A stretch of DNA of 37,252 nt, taken from Candidatus Methylomirabilota bacterium. GTDB lineage: Bacteria > Methylomirabilota > Methylomirabilia > Rokubacteriales > CSP1-6. The position numbers and the translations under genes are program-made. Location: assembly GCA_036001065.1 (NCBI GenBank), contig DASYUQ010000143.1:1-37252 (forward strand), read 5' to 3'. Position 1 is the first letter of the stretch; each line of letters starts with the position of its first letter. The notes beneath the pieces were generated by a model. The model searched no databases. It was not told the DNA's origin and worked only from the letters and a program-made list of their open reading frames with translations. Below, in pieces: positions 16,657 to 24,203 of this stretch.

Positions 16657-17592
16657 GTGAGCGACAATCGCGCCGTCGTCGTCGATCCGGAAGTGCCGGG
16701 CCGTCTCGTCATCCGTCCGGTGGCGGAGCCCGTCCCCGACCGTGGGGAGGCCGTGGTGCGCGTGCGAGCGATCTCGCTCAACCGCGGTGAGGTGCGGCGC
16801 TCGGGCATGGCCGCCGCCGGCTGGCGTCCCGGCTGGGACCTGGCCGGCGAGGTCGAGCGTGCTGCCGCCGATGGCTCGGGCCCCCGCGGCGGGGCGCGAG
16901 TGGTCGGGCTCCTGCCCGAAGGGGCGTGGGCGCAGCGGGTGGCGGTGCCCACGCACGCGCTGGCCGAGCTGCCCGATAAGGTGACGTTCTCCCAGGCCGC
17001 GACCTTTCCCGTGGCCGGCCTCACCGCGCTCCACGCGCTCGCGAAGGGCGGGCTGCTCCTCGGGCGCCGCGTGCTCGTCACCGGCGCGACGGGCGGTGTC
17101 GGCGACTTCGCGGTGCAGCTCGCGCGGCTGGCCGGCGCTCGCGTGACGGGGAGTGCCCGACGCGCCGACCAGGCGCCCGCGCTGCGGCAGCGGGGCGCCC
17201 ACCAGGTGGTCGTGGGCGACGACATTCCGCCCTCACCCAAGTACGATCTCGTCCTCGAGTCCGTGGGCGGACGCACGCTCGGCACGGCCCTGGCCGCCCT
17301 CGAGCGCGGCGGCGTGTGCGTCACGTTCGGTGTCTCCGCCGCCGCCGAGGTCACGTTCGACGCGCGGCAGTTCTTCTTCGCCGGCCGGACGACGCTGTAC
17401 GGCTTCTATCTCTTCAAGGACCTCGGGAGCGAGCCGGCGTCGGTAGGCCTCCGGCGGCTCGCCGACCTCGTGGCGGCGGGGCAGCTGGCGCCCCCCATCA
17501 GCCTGGAGCGGCCGTGGAAGGAGATCGGCCAGGTCGCGGACGACCTCATGGCCCGGCGCTTCCCCGGCAAGGCCGTGCTGATACTCGACTGA
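16657..17592 (+). CDS. Zinc-independent MDR family alcohol dehydrogenase/quinone oxidoreductase
   Basis: The 311-residue medium-chain dehydrogenase/reductase transfers hydride from NAD(P)H to a quinone or enone. It has an N-terminal GroES-like domain with VRVRAISLNRGEV and the nucleotide-binding GATGGVGDFAVQLA near residues 143-156. No structural or catalytic zinc Cys/His set is visible. The GTG at 16657 is chosen because GGAGG lies 5 bases upstream; an in-frame GTG two codons earlier is too close to that site. It starts 15 bases after the PEP-mutase-like gene and is followed 12 bases later by the VOC gene, so the three are likely one operon. Confidence 0.9.
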   Translation: MSDNRAVVVDPEVPGRLVIRPVAEPVPDRGEAVVRVRAISLNRGEVRRSGMAAAGWRPGWDLAGEVERAAADGSGPRGGARVVGLLPEGAWAQRVAVPTHALAELPDKVTFSQAATFPVAGLTALHALAKGGLLLGRRVLVTGATGGVGDFAVQLARLAGARVTGSARRADQAPALRQRGAHQVVVGDDIPPSPKYDLVLESVGGRTLGTALAALERGGVCVTFGVSAAAEVTFDARQFFFAGRTTLYGFYLFKDLGSEPASVGLRRLADLVAAGQLAPPISLERPWKEIGQVADDLMARRFPGKAVLILD

Positions 17593-17604
17593 AAGGAGCG
17601 CGTC

Positions 17605-18024
17605 ATGGCCTATCGCATCAACCACGTCCATCTCAAGGCCCCGGACCCGAGGAAGACGGCCGAGTGGTACTCGAGGGCGTTCGGCTTCAAGATCGTCAGC
17701 GATGACGTCCGCGTCTTCGGCGACCGCTTCGTCCGCTGCCAGAGCGAGGACGGCGGCATGATGGTGAACATCTCGGGGGCGCGCACGGGCGAGACGCTCG
17801 GCCCCGGCGACGCGAGCGCCCATCATGGGCTCGAGCACTTCGGCTTCGACTCGCAGGATATCGAAGCGGACATCGCGCGGCTCGAGGCCCTCGGCGCCCG
17901 CCTGCTGGAGGGGCCGATCCAGGTGCCCAACGGCCCCCGCATCGCCTTCCTGCGCGCGCCCGACGATGTCCGCGTCGAGCTGGTCGAGCCCCGGAGGACG
18001 GGCATCTCCGGCGGTTGCTGCTGA
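17605..18024 (+). CDS. VOC family protein with C-terminal GGCC tail
   Basis: The 139-residue vicinal-oxygen-chelate protein belongs to the glyoxalase/ring-cleavage dioxygenase fold. It starts with AYRINHVHLKAPDPRKTAEW, giving the first metal His and the AEWY helix. A second module has HHGLEHFGFDSQD with the next His, and RVELVEP near the end supplies the usual Glu. The protein then ends GISGGCC. The start has AAAGGAG upstream. It is the last intact gene of the 13.4-18.0 kb row. The GGCC end is the same as in the metallohydrolase at 14110 although the proteins are unrelated. Metal and substrate are unknown. Confidence 0.88.
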   Translation: MAYRINHVHLKAPDPRKTAEWYSRAFGFKIVSDDVRVFGDRFVRCQSEDGGMMVNISGARTGETLGPGDASAHHGLEHFGFDSQDIEADIARLEALGARLLEGPIQVPNGPRIAFLRAPDDVRVELVEPRRTGISGGCC

Positions 18025-18037
18025 GCCGCCGCGAACG

Positions 18038-18058
18038 ATGGCCGGAGGCTGCTGCTAA
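18038..18058 (+). other. Third GGCC-ending mini frame (possible tail of a lost gene)
   Basis: ATG GCC GGA GGC TGC TGC TAA would encode MAGGCC. It lies 13 bases after the VOC stop, in the direction of the operon. It may be the surviving end of a deleted gene with the same tail, or chance. No further coding sequence follows in this direction. Confidence 0.3.
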
Positions 18059-18131
18059 GAGCAGAGGTATTCAGACGGCCGGACATGACCGCCTCGCGAG
18101 TGGGAAGCAGGACGCCGAACTCGACCGCCAT
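18057..18131 (-). pseudogene. LLM-family oxidoreductase N-terminal fragment
   Basis: From ATG at 18131 the minus strand encodes MAVEFGVLLPTREAVMSG, the typical first strand and loop of F420/FMN LLM oxidoreductases. After about 25 codons the sequence becomes the antisense of the GGCC mini frame and has no further family similarity. Only the beginning of the gene is left. It lies head-on to the VOC gene and downstream of the DUF2235 gene. Confidence 0.5.
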
Positions 18132-18197
18132 CTCTACCTCCGCGCGATCAGGCGCCTGGGCCTCGAGAACCCGCTCCGGATCCACGCCGGCCCGGCT

Positions 18198-20459
18198 CTA
18201 GCGGGGGCCCCTGGCCAGCGGTTCCACGGTCACGCGGGCCGTCCCGGCATTGTTGCGGTAGAAGACGGTCCGCAGCCCCGGTAACTCGATCACCGCGTCG
18301 TTGACGAAGAGGAACAACTCGCCGGACGTCCGCGCCCCGATCTGGCTCACCAGGCCCCGCGTCGTGGCCGGGCCGGGGCCGGTGTCGACCGGAGTCAGCG
18401 CGTAGTCGTCGTTCCCCTGAGAGCCGATGCGCGCGATGGGCCGGAACCAGGACTCTCCCATCCAGCGCCGGAACGGCAGGCCGAGGTACATCGGCGCCGT
18501 CATCGCCTCGAGTCCGAAGCCCGTGAGCTCGGGCGGGACGGCGATCGCGCCGTCCTTCCACGGCACGAGCGGCTCGATCTTGATGCGGTAACGCCTTCCC
18601 GCCTCGAGGCGTACGCCGCTCGCCCAGCAGAACGCGTCCGTCCGGAACCCGTCCCTGAGGATGGGGCCCGTCGCCACCGCCGCTGTCCCGGTGCCCGTGC
18701 ACACGAATCCCAGCGAGCTTGTAGTCGCGAACGCCACCCGGCTGAGGCCGGCGAACAGCGCGAAGACGATGACCGCCGCGAAGAACGTCGGCAGCACGTG
18801 GCGCTTCCACGTGCGGAAGAGCCGGCGGTACAGGGGGTGCGTGCGAAGGCGGTAGATCCAGTCATCGGGCCACGCGCCCGCCGTGGTCCTGGCCTGCCAG
18901 AGGCTCCGCATCCGGTCGCTGATCCGGTATTCGAGGCGACGCCCCGCCACCATCAGAGCGACGACGATGACCGCCCACACCGCGAACCACCCGGGGTTGG
19001 CGGCGAACGTCTCCACCCAGTCCTCCACGGCCTCGGGCAGCACGGCGGCGGCGGCGCGGATGGGTCCGGCGAGGAAGCTCCAGGCGCTCGCCCGGGGCGG
19101 GTGACTCGTGTGAATCCAGGGAAACAGCGCCAGGTACGCCGACGCGGCCACGGACGCAAAGTACGCGAGGCGGCGGCACCACACGAGGTTCCAGATTCGC
19201 TCCTGCAAGTGGGCCCGGCTCACCGCCTCATCGCTGGTCTCGTACGGATTGGCCTTGCCCTGGAGGATGTCGCCCCCGGCCGTGACCACCGCGTAACGGT
19301 CGGGAAGCCCGACGGGGGCGTAGCCGCGCGCGCCCCTCCTCAGCCGATGGAAGACGCTCTCGTGGATCTTCGGGAGGTCGATGGTCACCTCGTCGTTGCG
19401 CTCGCTCGAGAACTTGTCGCGGGTGAGGTCCGCGAGCTTGCGGGGGCAATAGCGGTAGTACGCCGCCAGTCCGTACCGCGAGTCGTACAGGCGTCCATCC
19501 TCGTCTGACGCCAGCCGCACCGCCTCGATCGCCTCCCTGTCCTTCTTGAACTCCAGCCCGCATGCCCTGGCCTCGCCCATCATCCAGTGCAGGGACACGT
19601 GAGCGAGGCCGTCGTCGGGATAGCCGCCACCGACGTTGGAGTGCACGCCGGCGAACCACACCTGGCTGATCCTCTCGTTACCGATGTTGGAGACCACCTT
19701 CTCGCCCCGCTCCGTCCACAGCACCGGGTGAAAGGTCGTCCGCTCGTCGTCGAGGGCGAGGGCGTGACGCGCGCGCTCCACCTTGCCGTGAAGCTTGCGG
19801 TCGGGCAGGGAGAGCGGCCACAGCCACAGGCTCACTCCGCGGGTCATCTCCTCGATGGGGAGACCGTAGGCGGCCACGGAGTCCCACAGGCCCAGGAATT
19901 TGATAACGGGCACTTGGCGGTTCTTCGCCGGCTCGTACGCGGAGTGGCGCAGGAGACGGTTCCACCCGTCGATGACGGGGTCGCGGAGGGCGCGCAGGGA
20001 GCGGACGAGCAGGCCGAGCGCCGTGGTATATCGCCGGCGATAGCTTCGGTAGGCCGCAGCCGCGTCACGGTGGAGCTGGGCCTCGGACTCTACGGGCACC
20101 AACCCTTCGTTGGCGACGAGGCCCATCAGCACCCGGATGGTGAAGGCGCCGCGGCTGAAGCCGAAGCCGTAGAGCTCCGCGTCGTCCTGCCAGTTCCGGC
20201 ACACGAAGCGGTAGAGGTCGAGGACGTTGCGCTTGAGGCCCCAGCCGAAGGCGCCGCCGAGCATGGCGAGGGGCTTGAAGGTCGAGCTGCCCACGCCATC
20301 GTCGTACAGCGCGACCTGCCGGCCGTTCGAGAGGTCGAGCGCCTGGTACAGCCGCCAGACGTTGGTGCGCCACACCTTGGCGGCACTGTTACCCGTGCCG
20401 TCGGACAGCACGACGATCCGCTTGATCTTTTTACCGTGGATGGCCCCTTTTGCCGTCAT
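18198..20459 (-). CDS. DUF2235 alpha/beta hydrolase with C-terminal membrane segments
   Basis: The 753-residue protein has an N-terminal DUF2235 domain, the fold of Tle1-type type VI phospholipase effectors and related uncharacterised hydrolases. It opens with RIVVLSDGTGNS, has the nucleophile elbow GFGFSRGA with Ser102, Asp193 in GLWDS and His273 in AGVHSNVGGGY, giving a complete Ser-Asp-His set. Hydrophobic segments near residues 430-449, 491-506 and 556-577 are followed by a 175-residue C-terminal region of unknown fold. No VgrG, PAAR, chaperone or immunity-like gene is adjacent, so a role as a secreted toxin is not supported here. The start at 20459 has GGGAGG upstream. Membrane-anchored lipase activity is an inference. 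Confidence 0.85.
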   Translation of the reverse strand: MTAKGAIHGKKIKRIVVLSDGTGNSAAKVWRTNVWRLYQALDLSNGRQVALYDDGVGSSTFKPLAMLGGAFGWGLKRNVLDLYRFVCRNWQDDAELYGFGFSRGAFTIRVLMGLVANEGLVPVESEAQLHRDAAAAYRSYRRRYTTALGLLVRSLRALRDPVIDGWNRLLRHSAYEPAKNRQVPVIKFLGLWDSVAAYGLPIEEMTRGVSLWLWPLSLPDRKLHGKVERARHALALDDERTTFHPVLWTERGEKVVSNIGNERISQVWFAGVHSNVGGGYPDDGLAHVSLHWMMGEARACGLEFKKDREAIEAVRLASDEDGRLYDSRYGLAAYYRYCPRKLADLTRDKFSSERNDEVTIDLPKIHESVFHRLRRGARGYAPVGLPDRYAVVTAGGDILQGKANPYETSDEAVSRAHLQERIWNLVWCRRLAYFASVAASAYLALFPWIHTSHPPRASAWSFLAGPIRAAAAVLPEAVEDWVETFAANPGWFAVWAVIVVALMVAGRRLEYRISDRMRSLWQARTTAGAWPDDWIYRLRTHPLYRRLFRTWKRHVLPTFFAAVIVFALFAGLSRVAFATTSSLGFVCTGTGTAAVATGPILRDGFRTDAFCWASGVRLEAGRRYRIKIEPLVPWKDGAIAVPPELTGFGLEAMTAPMYLGLPFRRWMGESWFRPIARIGSQGNDDYALTPVDTGPGPATTRGLVSQIGARTSGELFLFVNDAVIELPGLRTVFYRNNAGTARVTVEPLARGPR

Positions 20460-20584
20460 CGTGGCCTCCCCTGGACGGATCCCCGAATCGCGGAGACGCA
20501 TACTATCCCATTCCTTGGACCCGGCCTAGCGTGCGATCATCCACTCGGCTTGTCGGCGGCTACCGCCAGGCCTCGGAGGTCATC

Positions 20585-21424
20585 ATGGCGAGTCACATCA
20601 TCCGCGTCGGCAACGTGGAAATCATGGCGTTGTCGGACGGCATGCTCGAATTCGATCTCTGCAACTTCTTCCCGACCATTCCGGACGACGAGTGGCAGCC
20701 GTACGAGTCCCATCTCACGGAAGAACACAAGGTCCGCTTCAATCTCGGCTCTTACCTGATACGGTCCGACGGGCGCACGATCCTCGTCGATACGGGGCTC
20801 GGTCCCAGGCCCGCCGATACGCCCGACGTCCCCTGGGGCCAGCTCCTGCACGACTTCCGGGCCAATGGCGTGCGCCCGGAAGAAATAGACATGGTGGTGA
20901 TGACGCACCTGCACCGTGACCATGTCGGCTGGAACCTCCGGGCCCAAGGGAAGAAGTACGTGCCGACCTTTCCGAAGGCCCGCTACTGGATGAGCGCCAA
21001 AGACTGGGAGGTGTGCCACCAACCCGAGGTTCAGCCGGCCCGCTTTCCCAACGCCCCCACCTGTGTCTGGCCGCTGGCCGAGCTCGGCCTGGTCGAGCTG
21101 ATGCAGGGCGAGCACAGCCTGACGCGTGAGTTGACCGCGATGCCGACGCCCGGCCACACGCCAGGGCACATGAGTATCCTGATCACCTCAAGAGGAGAGC
21201 GCGCGCTCGTGCTCGGCGACGCGGCGCACAGCCCGGTGCAGGTGCACGAGCCTGACTGGGTCTCGCGCGCCGATATGGATCCGGAGCTGACCCGCCGGAC
21301 ACGACGAGCCCTGCTGGACCGTCTGGAGCGCGAAGAGATCCTCGTGGCGGCCGGACACTTCATGGCACCCGGGTTCGGGAAGATCGTGCGCCTGCAGGGG
21401 CGCCGTTACTGGCAGGGACTCTAG
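20585..21424 (+). CDS. MBL-fold metallo-hydrolase (quorum-quenching-lactonase-like)
   Basis: The 279-residue metallo-beta-lactamase-fold hydrolase shows the dinuclear metal motif THLHRDHVGW (His108, His110, Asp112, His113), then PTPGHTPGHMS with the next His, LGDAAHSP with the bridging Asp, and AAGHF with the last His. The spacing resembles AttM/AiiA-type N-acyl homoserine lactonases and the wider lactonase/arylesterase group. There is no signal peptide. The start has GGAGG at 20575-20579. It is divergent from the DUF2235 gene and convergent with the PIG-L gene. No LuxI/LuxR gene is present, so a lactone or ester role in catabolism is as likely as quorum quenching. Confidence 0.9.
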   Translation: MASHIIRVGNVEIMALSDGMLEFDLCNFFPTIPDDEWQPYESHLTEEHKVRFNLGSYLIRSDGRTILVDTGLGPRPADTPDVPWGQLLHDFRANGVRPEEIDMVVMTHLHRDHVGWNLRAQGKKYVPTFPKARYWMSAKDWEVCHQPEVQPARFPNAPTCVWPLAELGLVELMQGEHSLTRELTAMPTPGHTPGHMSILITSRGERALVLGDAAHSPVQVHEPDWVSRADMDPELTRRTRRALLDRLEREEILVAAGHFMAPGFGKIVRLQGRRYWQGL

Positions 21425-21428
21425 AACA

Positions 21429-21497
21429 TCGGAGGGGGCGGACGTTACGACCGCCTCCGAGATCCACAGTCGGAGAGGGCCTCGCGGCCCCCTCCGA
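21429..21497. terminator. Two consecutive hairpins between convergent genes
   Basis: Two stem-loops share the same outer sequence TCGGAG/CTCCGA. The first covers 21429-21460 (outer 7 bp plus CGG/CCG inside a 3-base bulge). The second covers 21470-21497 (12-bp stem with one mismatch and a four-base loop). They start a few bases after the MBL stop and probably end transcription in one or both directions. No T-run follows. Confidence 0.5.
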
Positions 21498-21513
21498 ACC
21501 TCCCCAGCGGATT

Positions 21514-21532
21514 GCGCCGGCGAAGCCGGCGC
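21514..21532. repeat. Dispersed hairpin repeat, copy 1
   Basis: GCGCCGGC-GAA-GCCGGCGC is a perfect 8-bp stem with a 3-base loop. The same 19 bases, with similar flanks (TTGCGCC... before, GCT-TGA/CGA after, and a TCGGAG-G-GGCC block upstream), occur at 31694-31712. It belongs to a small intergenic repeat family in this genome. Confidence 0.65.
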
Positions 21533-21573
21533 TCGAACGGCAACTGCTCCGACAGGTCTCTGGGGGCGCGGCC

Positions 21574-22287
21574 TCACCGCCGAGCGATCAGGCGCCTGAA
21601 CACCGCGCCGTATTGGAAGCCGTAGCCCGTCGCCAGCTCGGCCGCGTGGTGCTTCAGCCGCTGGCCGATCGTCTCCCCGGCCGGCACGTTGAAGCCGGGC
21701 ATCTGGCTCTCGTGGCGGACGAGGGCCGCGATCTGCCGGTCGATCGAGTCGGTGACATCGACGATGACGTTCGGCTCGTCCATGCCCCAGTACCAGAGCT
21801 CCCGGACCCGGTAAGGCTGGAGGCCGTCCCTCGTGATCTGCTCGGCGAAGTGCAGATGGTCGCGGGCATATGGATAGACGGCGTCCGTCGTCACGATGCC
21901 CGCCTTGCGGTGGTCGCGATGCTGGAATCCCTTGATCCGGTAGGGGTCGTGGACGAAGACGGTGTGCGGCCGGTATTTTCTGATGGCCCGCACGACGTCT
22001 CCGAGGAACTCCCGGGTGTCTTCGAGCCCGCCGTCGGGATAGCCGAGCATGACGACGTGCGTCACGCCCATGAAGTCGGCGGCGGCGCGTTGCTCGTCCG
22101 CCCGCTTCTTCGCGAGCTGGGCCGGTGTCAGCGACTGGTCGGCGGTGCCGGCGTCGCCGTTGGTGCAGAGGACGTACGTGACCTCGCAGCCCGCAGCCAC
22201 CCACCTGGCCACGACGCCTCCGGATGCGATCTCGGCGTCGTCGGGGTGGGCGAAGATCACCATCGCCTTGTCGGGGATGTCGGTCAC
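21574..22287 (-). CDS. PIG-L family N-deacetylase
   Basis: The 237-residue protein has the LmbE/PIG-L fold, which removes acetyl groups from GlcNAc-type substrates. It carries the zinc motif FAHPDDAEIASGG, the middle HTVFVHDP segment and the later FQHRDHRKAG with the third zinc His. The GTG start at 22287 gives MTDIPDKAMVIFAHPDD, the usual N-terminal length; an internal ATG at 22263 would leave no residue before the first strand. It lies 53 bases after the TauD/TfdA stop on the same strand, so cotranscription is likely. Its deacetylation target is unknown; bacillithiol/mycothiol-type and small-amide members exist. Confidence 0.9.
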   Translation of the reverse strand: MTDIPDKAMVIFAHPDDAEIASGGVVARWVAAGCEVTYVLCTNGDAGTADQSLTPAQLAKKRADEQRAAADFMGVTHVVMLGYPDGGLEDTREFLGDVVRAIRKYRPHTVFVHDPYRIKGFQHRDHRKAGIVTTDAVYPYARDHLHFAEQITRDGLQPYRVRELWYWGMDEPNVIVDVTDSIDRQIAALVRHESQMPGFNVPAGETIGQRLKHHAAELATGYGFQYGAVFRRLIARR

Positions 22288-22340
22288 GAGCTCGAGCTTC
22301 GGGATGGCGATCCTCGAGAACCGGTCGGACGCTGGGCGGG

Positions 22341-23228
22341 TTAGGAGCCGCTCGCGACGGGCGCGGGCTCCGCGATATCGAGGGTCGTCACGCGACGGAG
22401 CTCGCGGCGATACGTCGCGTCCTCGAACGGCCGCGCGCGATGCATCGTGGCCCGGTTGTCCCAGATCACGAGGTCTCCGACGCGCCACGCATGGCGGTAG
22501 ACGAACTCCGGCTGGGTCGCGTGCTCGATCAGATCTCGCAAGAGGAGCCGCCCCTCGGGGACCGGCCAGTCGATGATCCTCGACGCGTGCGAGGCGACGT
22601 AGAGCGACCGGCGGCCGGAGCGCGGGATCGTGCGGACGAGCGGATGCACCGCGCCTTTCAACTTCTCTTGCTCGTCTTCGGAGAACTCGAAGCCCAGCGT
22701 CTGGCGCGAGTACGCGATCGAGTGGTGGACGTGGAGCCCCTCGAGCTGCGCCTTGATCGGAGCGGGCAGCGCGTCGTAGGCGGCGCGCATGTCGGCGAAC
22801 TCCGTGTCCGCTGCGACCGGAGGGACGATCCTCGCCGAGAGCATCGAGTACCGTCCCGGCGGATCCTGGAACGACGCATCGGTGTGCCACAGCCGATTCC
22901 CGAGCCCGTACATGCGCCGCCGATCGTCGGCCTTCAGAAGTTCGCCGTGCTCGTCGACGTTCGAGATGTCGGAGAGGGCTTCGTTGCCCAGGCGGCTCTT
23001 CCCGAGGACGGCGCTCCCCGTCCTCGCGTGCAGCTGGCCGTCGAGACGCTGCGCGAACGCGAGCTGTTCCGCGTCGGTGAACGGCTGATCGCGGAAGACG
23101 AGAATGGCGTATTCGTCCATCCCCGCCCGGATCCGGGCCAGCGTCTCGCGATCGTAGACCTGACGTAGATCGACCGGGCCCACCTCGGCCACGAAGTGCG
23201 GGTGAAGCTTACGGAATGTCAGTGTCAT
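22341..23228 (-). CDS. TauD/TfdA family 2-oxoglutarate-dependent dioxygenase
   Basis: The 295-residue non-heme iron oxygenase couples 2-oxoglutarate decarboxylation to substrate hydroxylation. The iron triad is His115 and Asp117 in LWHTDASF and His263 in ATMHRARPF; Arg274 or Arg275 in the YRRELRR segment would bind 2-oxoglutarate. It also has the family's RGLVVFRDQ-type strand (here AILVFRDQPF). The sequence is closer to TfdA-like herbicide or alpha-ketoglutarate dioxygenases than to taurine dioxygenase because no sulfonate context is present. It is first in a two-gene unit with the PIG-L deacetylase. Confidence 0.92.
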   Translation of the reverse strand: MTLTFRKLHPHFVAEVGPVDLRQVYDRETLARIRAGMDEYAILVFRDQPFTDAEQLAFAQRLDGQLHARTGSAVLGKSRLGNEALSDISNVDEHGELLKADDRRRMYGLGNRLWHTDASFQDPPGRYSMLSARIVPPVAADTEFADMRAAYDALPAPIKAQLEGLHVHHSIAYSRQTLGFEFSEDEQEKLKGAVHPLVRTIPRSGRRSLYVASHASRIIDWPVPEGRLLLRDLIEHATQPEFVYRHAWRVGDLVIWDNRATMHRARPFEDATYRRELRRVTTLDIAEPAPVASGS

Positions 23229-23440
23229 GGCAATGAGCCTAGGGCGATCCGGGGCAGAGAGTCAAGCGCGGTTGGGATCCCAAGCGAGTACGACGCAGGT
23301 CGCCTCAGCCGGGATCGCGGGTCGATGGACGCGAGCGCGGCTGTCGGGTCGTGATCAGCCTGCCGCAGGGGGGTGCGGCCTGAGCCGGCTCCGCTTACAA
23401 ATATTTACCGGACTTTCCCACGCCGGCCAGTCTGCGGGGG
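23229..23440. other. Non-coding stretch upstream of the dioxygenase
   Basis: These 212 bases separate the TauD/TfdA start (minus strand) from the DinB remnant (plus strand). They include the only AT-rich word nearby, ACAAATATTTACC at 23397-23409. No gene, convincing promoter pair or repeat was recognised. An open plus-strand frame through it has no family resemblance. Confidence 0.5.
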
Positions 23441-23563
23441 TGGTTTCAGACCGTTGCCGCCGAGCGATCTGCGTTCCTGGCGGAACTGACGCCTCACAGG
23501 CTCCAGCAGGTGATCGAGTACACGAACGTCAACGGTAGAGCCGGCCGACGCCGGGGCAGGTGA
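23441..23563 (+). pseudogene. DinB-family gene fragment
   Basis: In one frame the plus strand reads WFQTVAAERSAFLAELTP, then RLQQVIEYTNVNG, before an arginine-rich tail and stop. This matches the middle helices of DinB/YfiT-type four-helix-bundle proteins (E-R-x-x-F-L..L-T..., then Y-T-N-x-x-G). There is no start codon or first helix upstream in the same frame, and the His-bearing last helix is missing, so it is a fragment of a broken gene. Confidence 0.5.
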
Positions 23564-23615
23564 CTGGCTGTCAGTTGGGACAGGGACACCGGGAGGAGGG
23601 TGCTGACGATGCAGA

Positions 23616-23644
23616 GGGGGGAAGGGGACGGCCCCCTTCCCCCC
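23616..23644 (-). terminator. Strong hairpin after the secreted-protein gene
   Basis: A perfect 12-bp stem, GGGGGGAAGGGG (23616-23627) paired with 23633-23644, closes a 5-base loop 10 bases downstream of the stop codon of the gene at 23654-24103. Position and strength suggest a terminator, though no T-run follows. Confidence 0.5.
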
Positions 23645-23653
23645 CAACGCGGA

Positions 23654-24103
23654 CTAATGACACTCGCCGCTGACCTGGAAGAACGCTCTCTCTCCGTCGA
23701 CGACGAACCCATCCGAGAACTCGCCATTCACGTGAATCTCTCCGTTCATGAAGCCGCCGAGGATGCTCAACTGAGCGGAGATGGTCATGTGGAGATTGTC
23801 ATCCACATTGTCGACGCCGTTGAAACTGACATGACCATTCTTGCCGACCGAGCCGGAACCGACGAGGATGATGTCCTTTCCGGCGTGACCGCCGATCTTC
23901 TCGAGCTCGGCTTCGAAGCGGTCCCCGCTCTTGGCGGTCACCCTGAACTCGATCCCCGTCGATTCGATGGTCGGGATCACGAGGCTGTGGGCCGTGCCCA
24001 TGTAGCAGTCCCGAAGCAGGTCGATATCGGCGGCGCTGGTCCCCGACACCAGAAACAGGCTCGAAGCAAACGACACGACCGAGGCAACAGCGAGTCTTTT
24101 CAT
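23654..24103 (-). CDS. Small secreted protein of unknown function
   Basis: The 149-residue protein has a clear Sec signal peptide (MKRLAVASVVSFASSLFLVS, cleavage near TSAAD). The mature part of about 125 residues is rich in Gly, Asp, Asn and beta-prone segments, such as GIEFRVTAKSGDRFEAELE and HLHMTI-like strands. It contains only two Cys residues, one near each end (DCYMG and GECH), which could form a disulfide. I do not recognise the family. It has a good ribosome-binding site (AGGAGGAG), a promoter and a terminator-like hairpin of its own. Its base composition is less GC-rich than its neighbours, which hints at transfer. Confidence 0.75.
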   Translation of the reverse strand: MKRLAVASVVSFASSLFLVSGTSAADIDLLRDCYMGTAHSLVIPTIESTGIEFRVTAKSGDRFEAELEKIGGHAGKDIILVGSGSVGKNGHVSFNGVDNVDDNLHMTISAQLSILGGFMNGEIHVNGEFSDGFVVDGERAFFQVSGECH

Positions 24104-24154
24104 GCTCTCCTCCTGCGCAACGCTTCGTTACGGGGAGGGTAGAACACGCCTCGA

Positions 24155-24165
24155 CCCCCCCCCCC
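24155..24165 (-). repeat. Eleven-base homopolymer (G on the transcribed strand)
   Basis: Eleven consecutive C on the plus strand, hence G11 in the message of the secreted-protein gene. It sits between the likely transcription start and the ribosome-binding site. Tracts of this length are prone to slippage. Confidence 0.7.
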
Positions 24166-24175
24166 GGAGTCTCCC

Positions 24176-24203
24176 AATCTACGTCCCGTTCCCGGCAAGT
24201 CAA
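24176..24203 (-). promoter_or_regulatory. Likely promoter of the secreted-protein gene
   Basis: On the minus strand TTGACT (24203-24198) and TAGATT (24181-24176) are separated by 16 bases. They match five and four of the six sigma-70 consensus bases. The start codon lies about 65 bases downstream of the expected transcript start, with the G11 tract in the leader. Confidence 0.5.

Noticed and set aside
18009-18024. UGA after the VOC GGCC tail as a selenocysteine codon
   Set aside because: The two other GGCC tails end with TAA, and no hairpin of SECIS type is obvious right after the UGA.
20585-21424. Quorum-quenching lactonase as a firm call for the MBL hydrolase
   Set aside because: The metal motif is shared by many lactonases and esterases, and no quorum-sensing gene is near.
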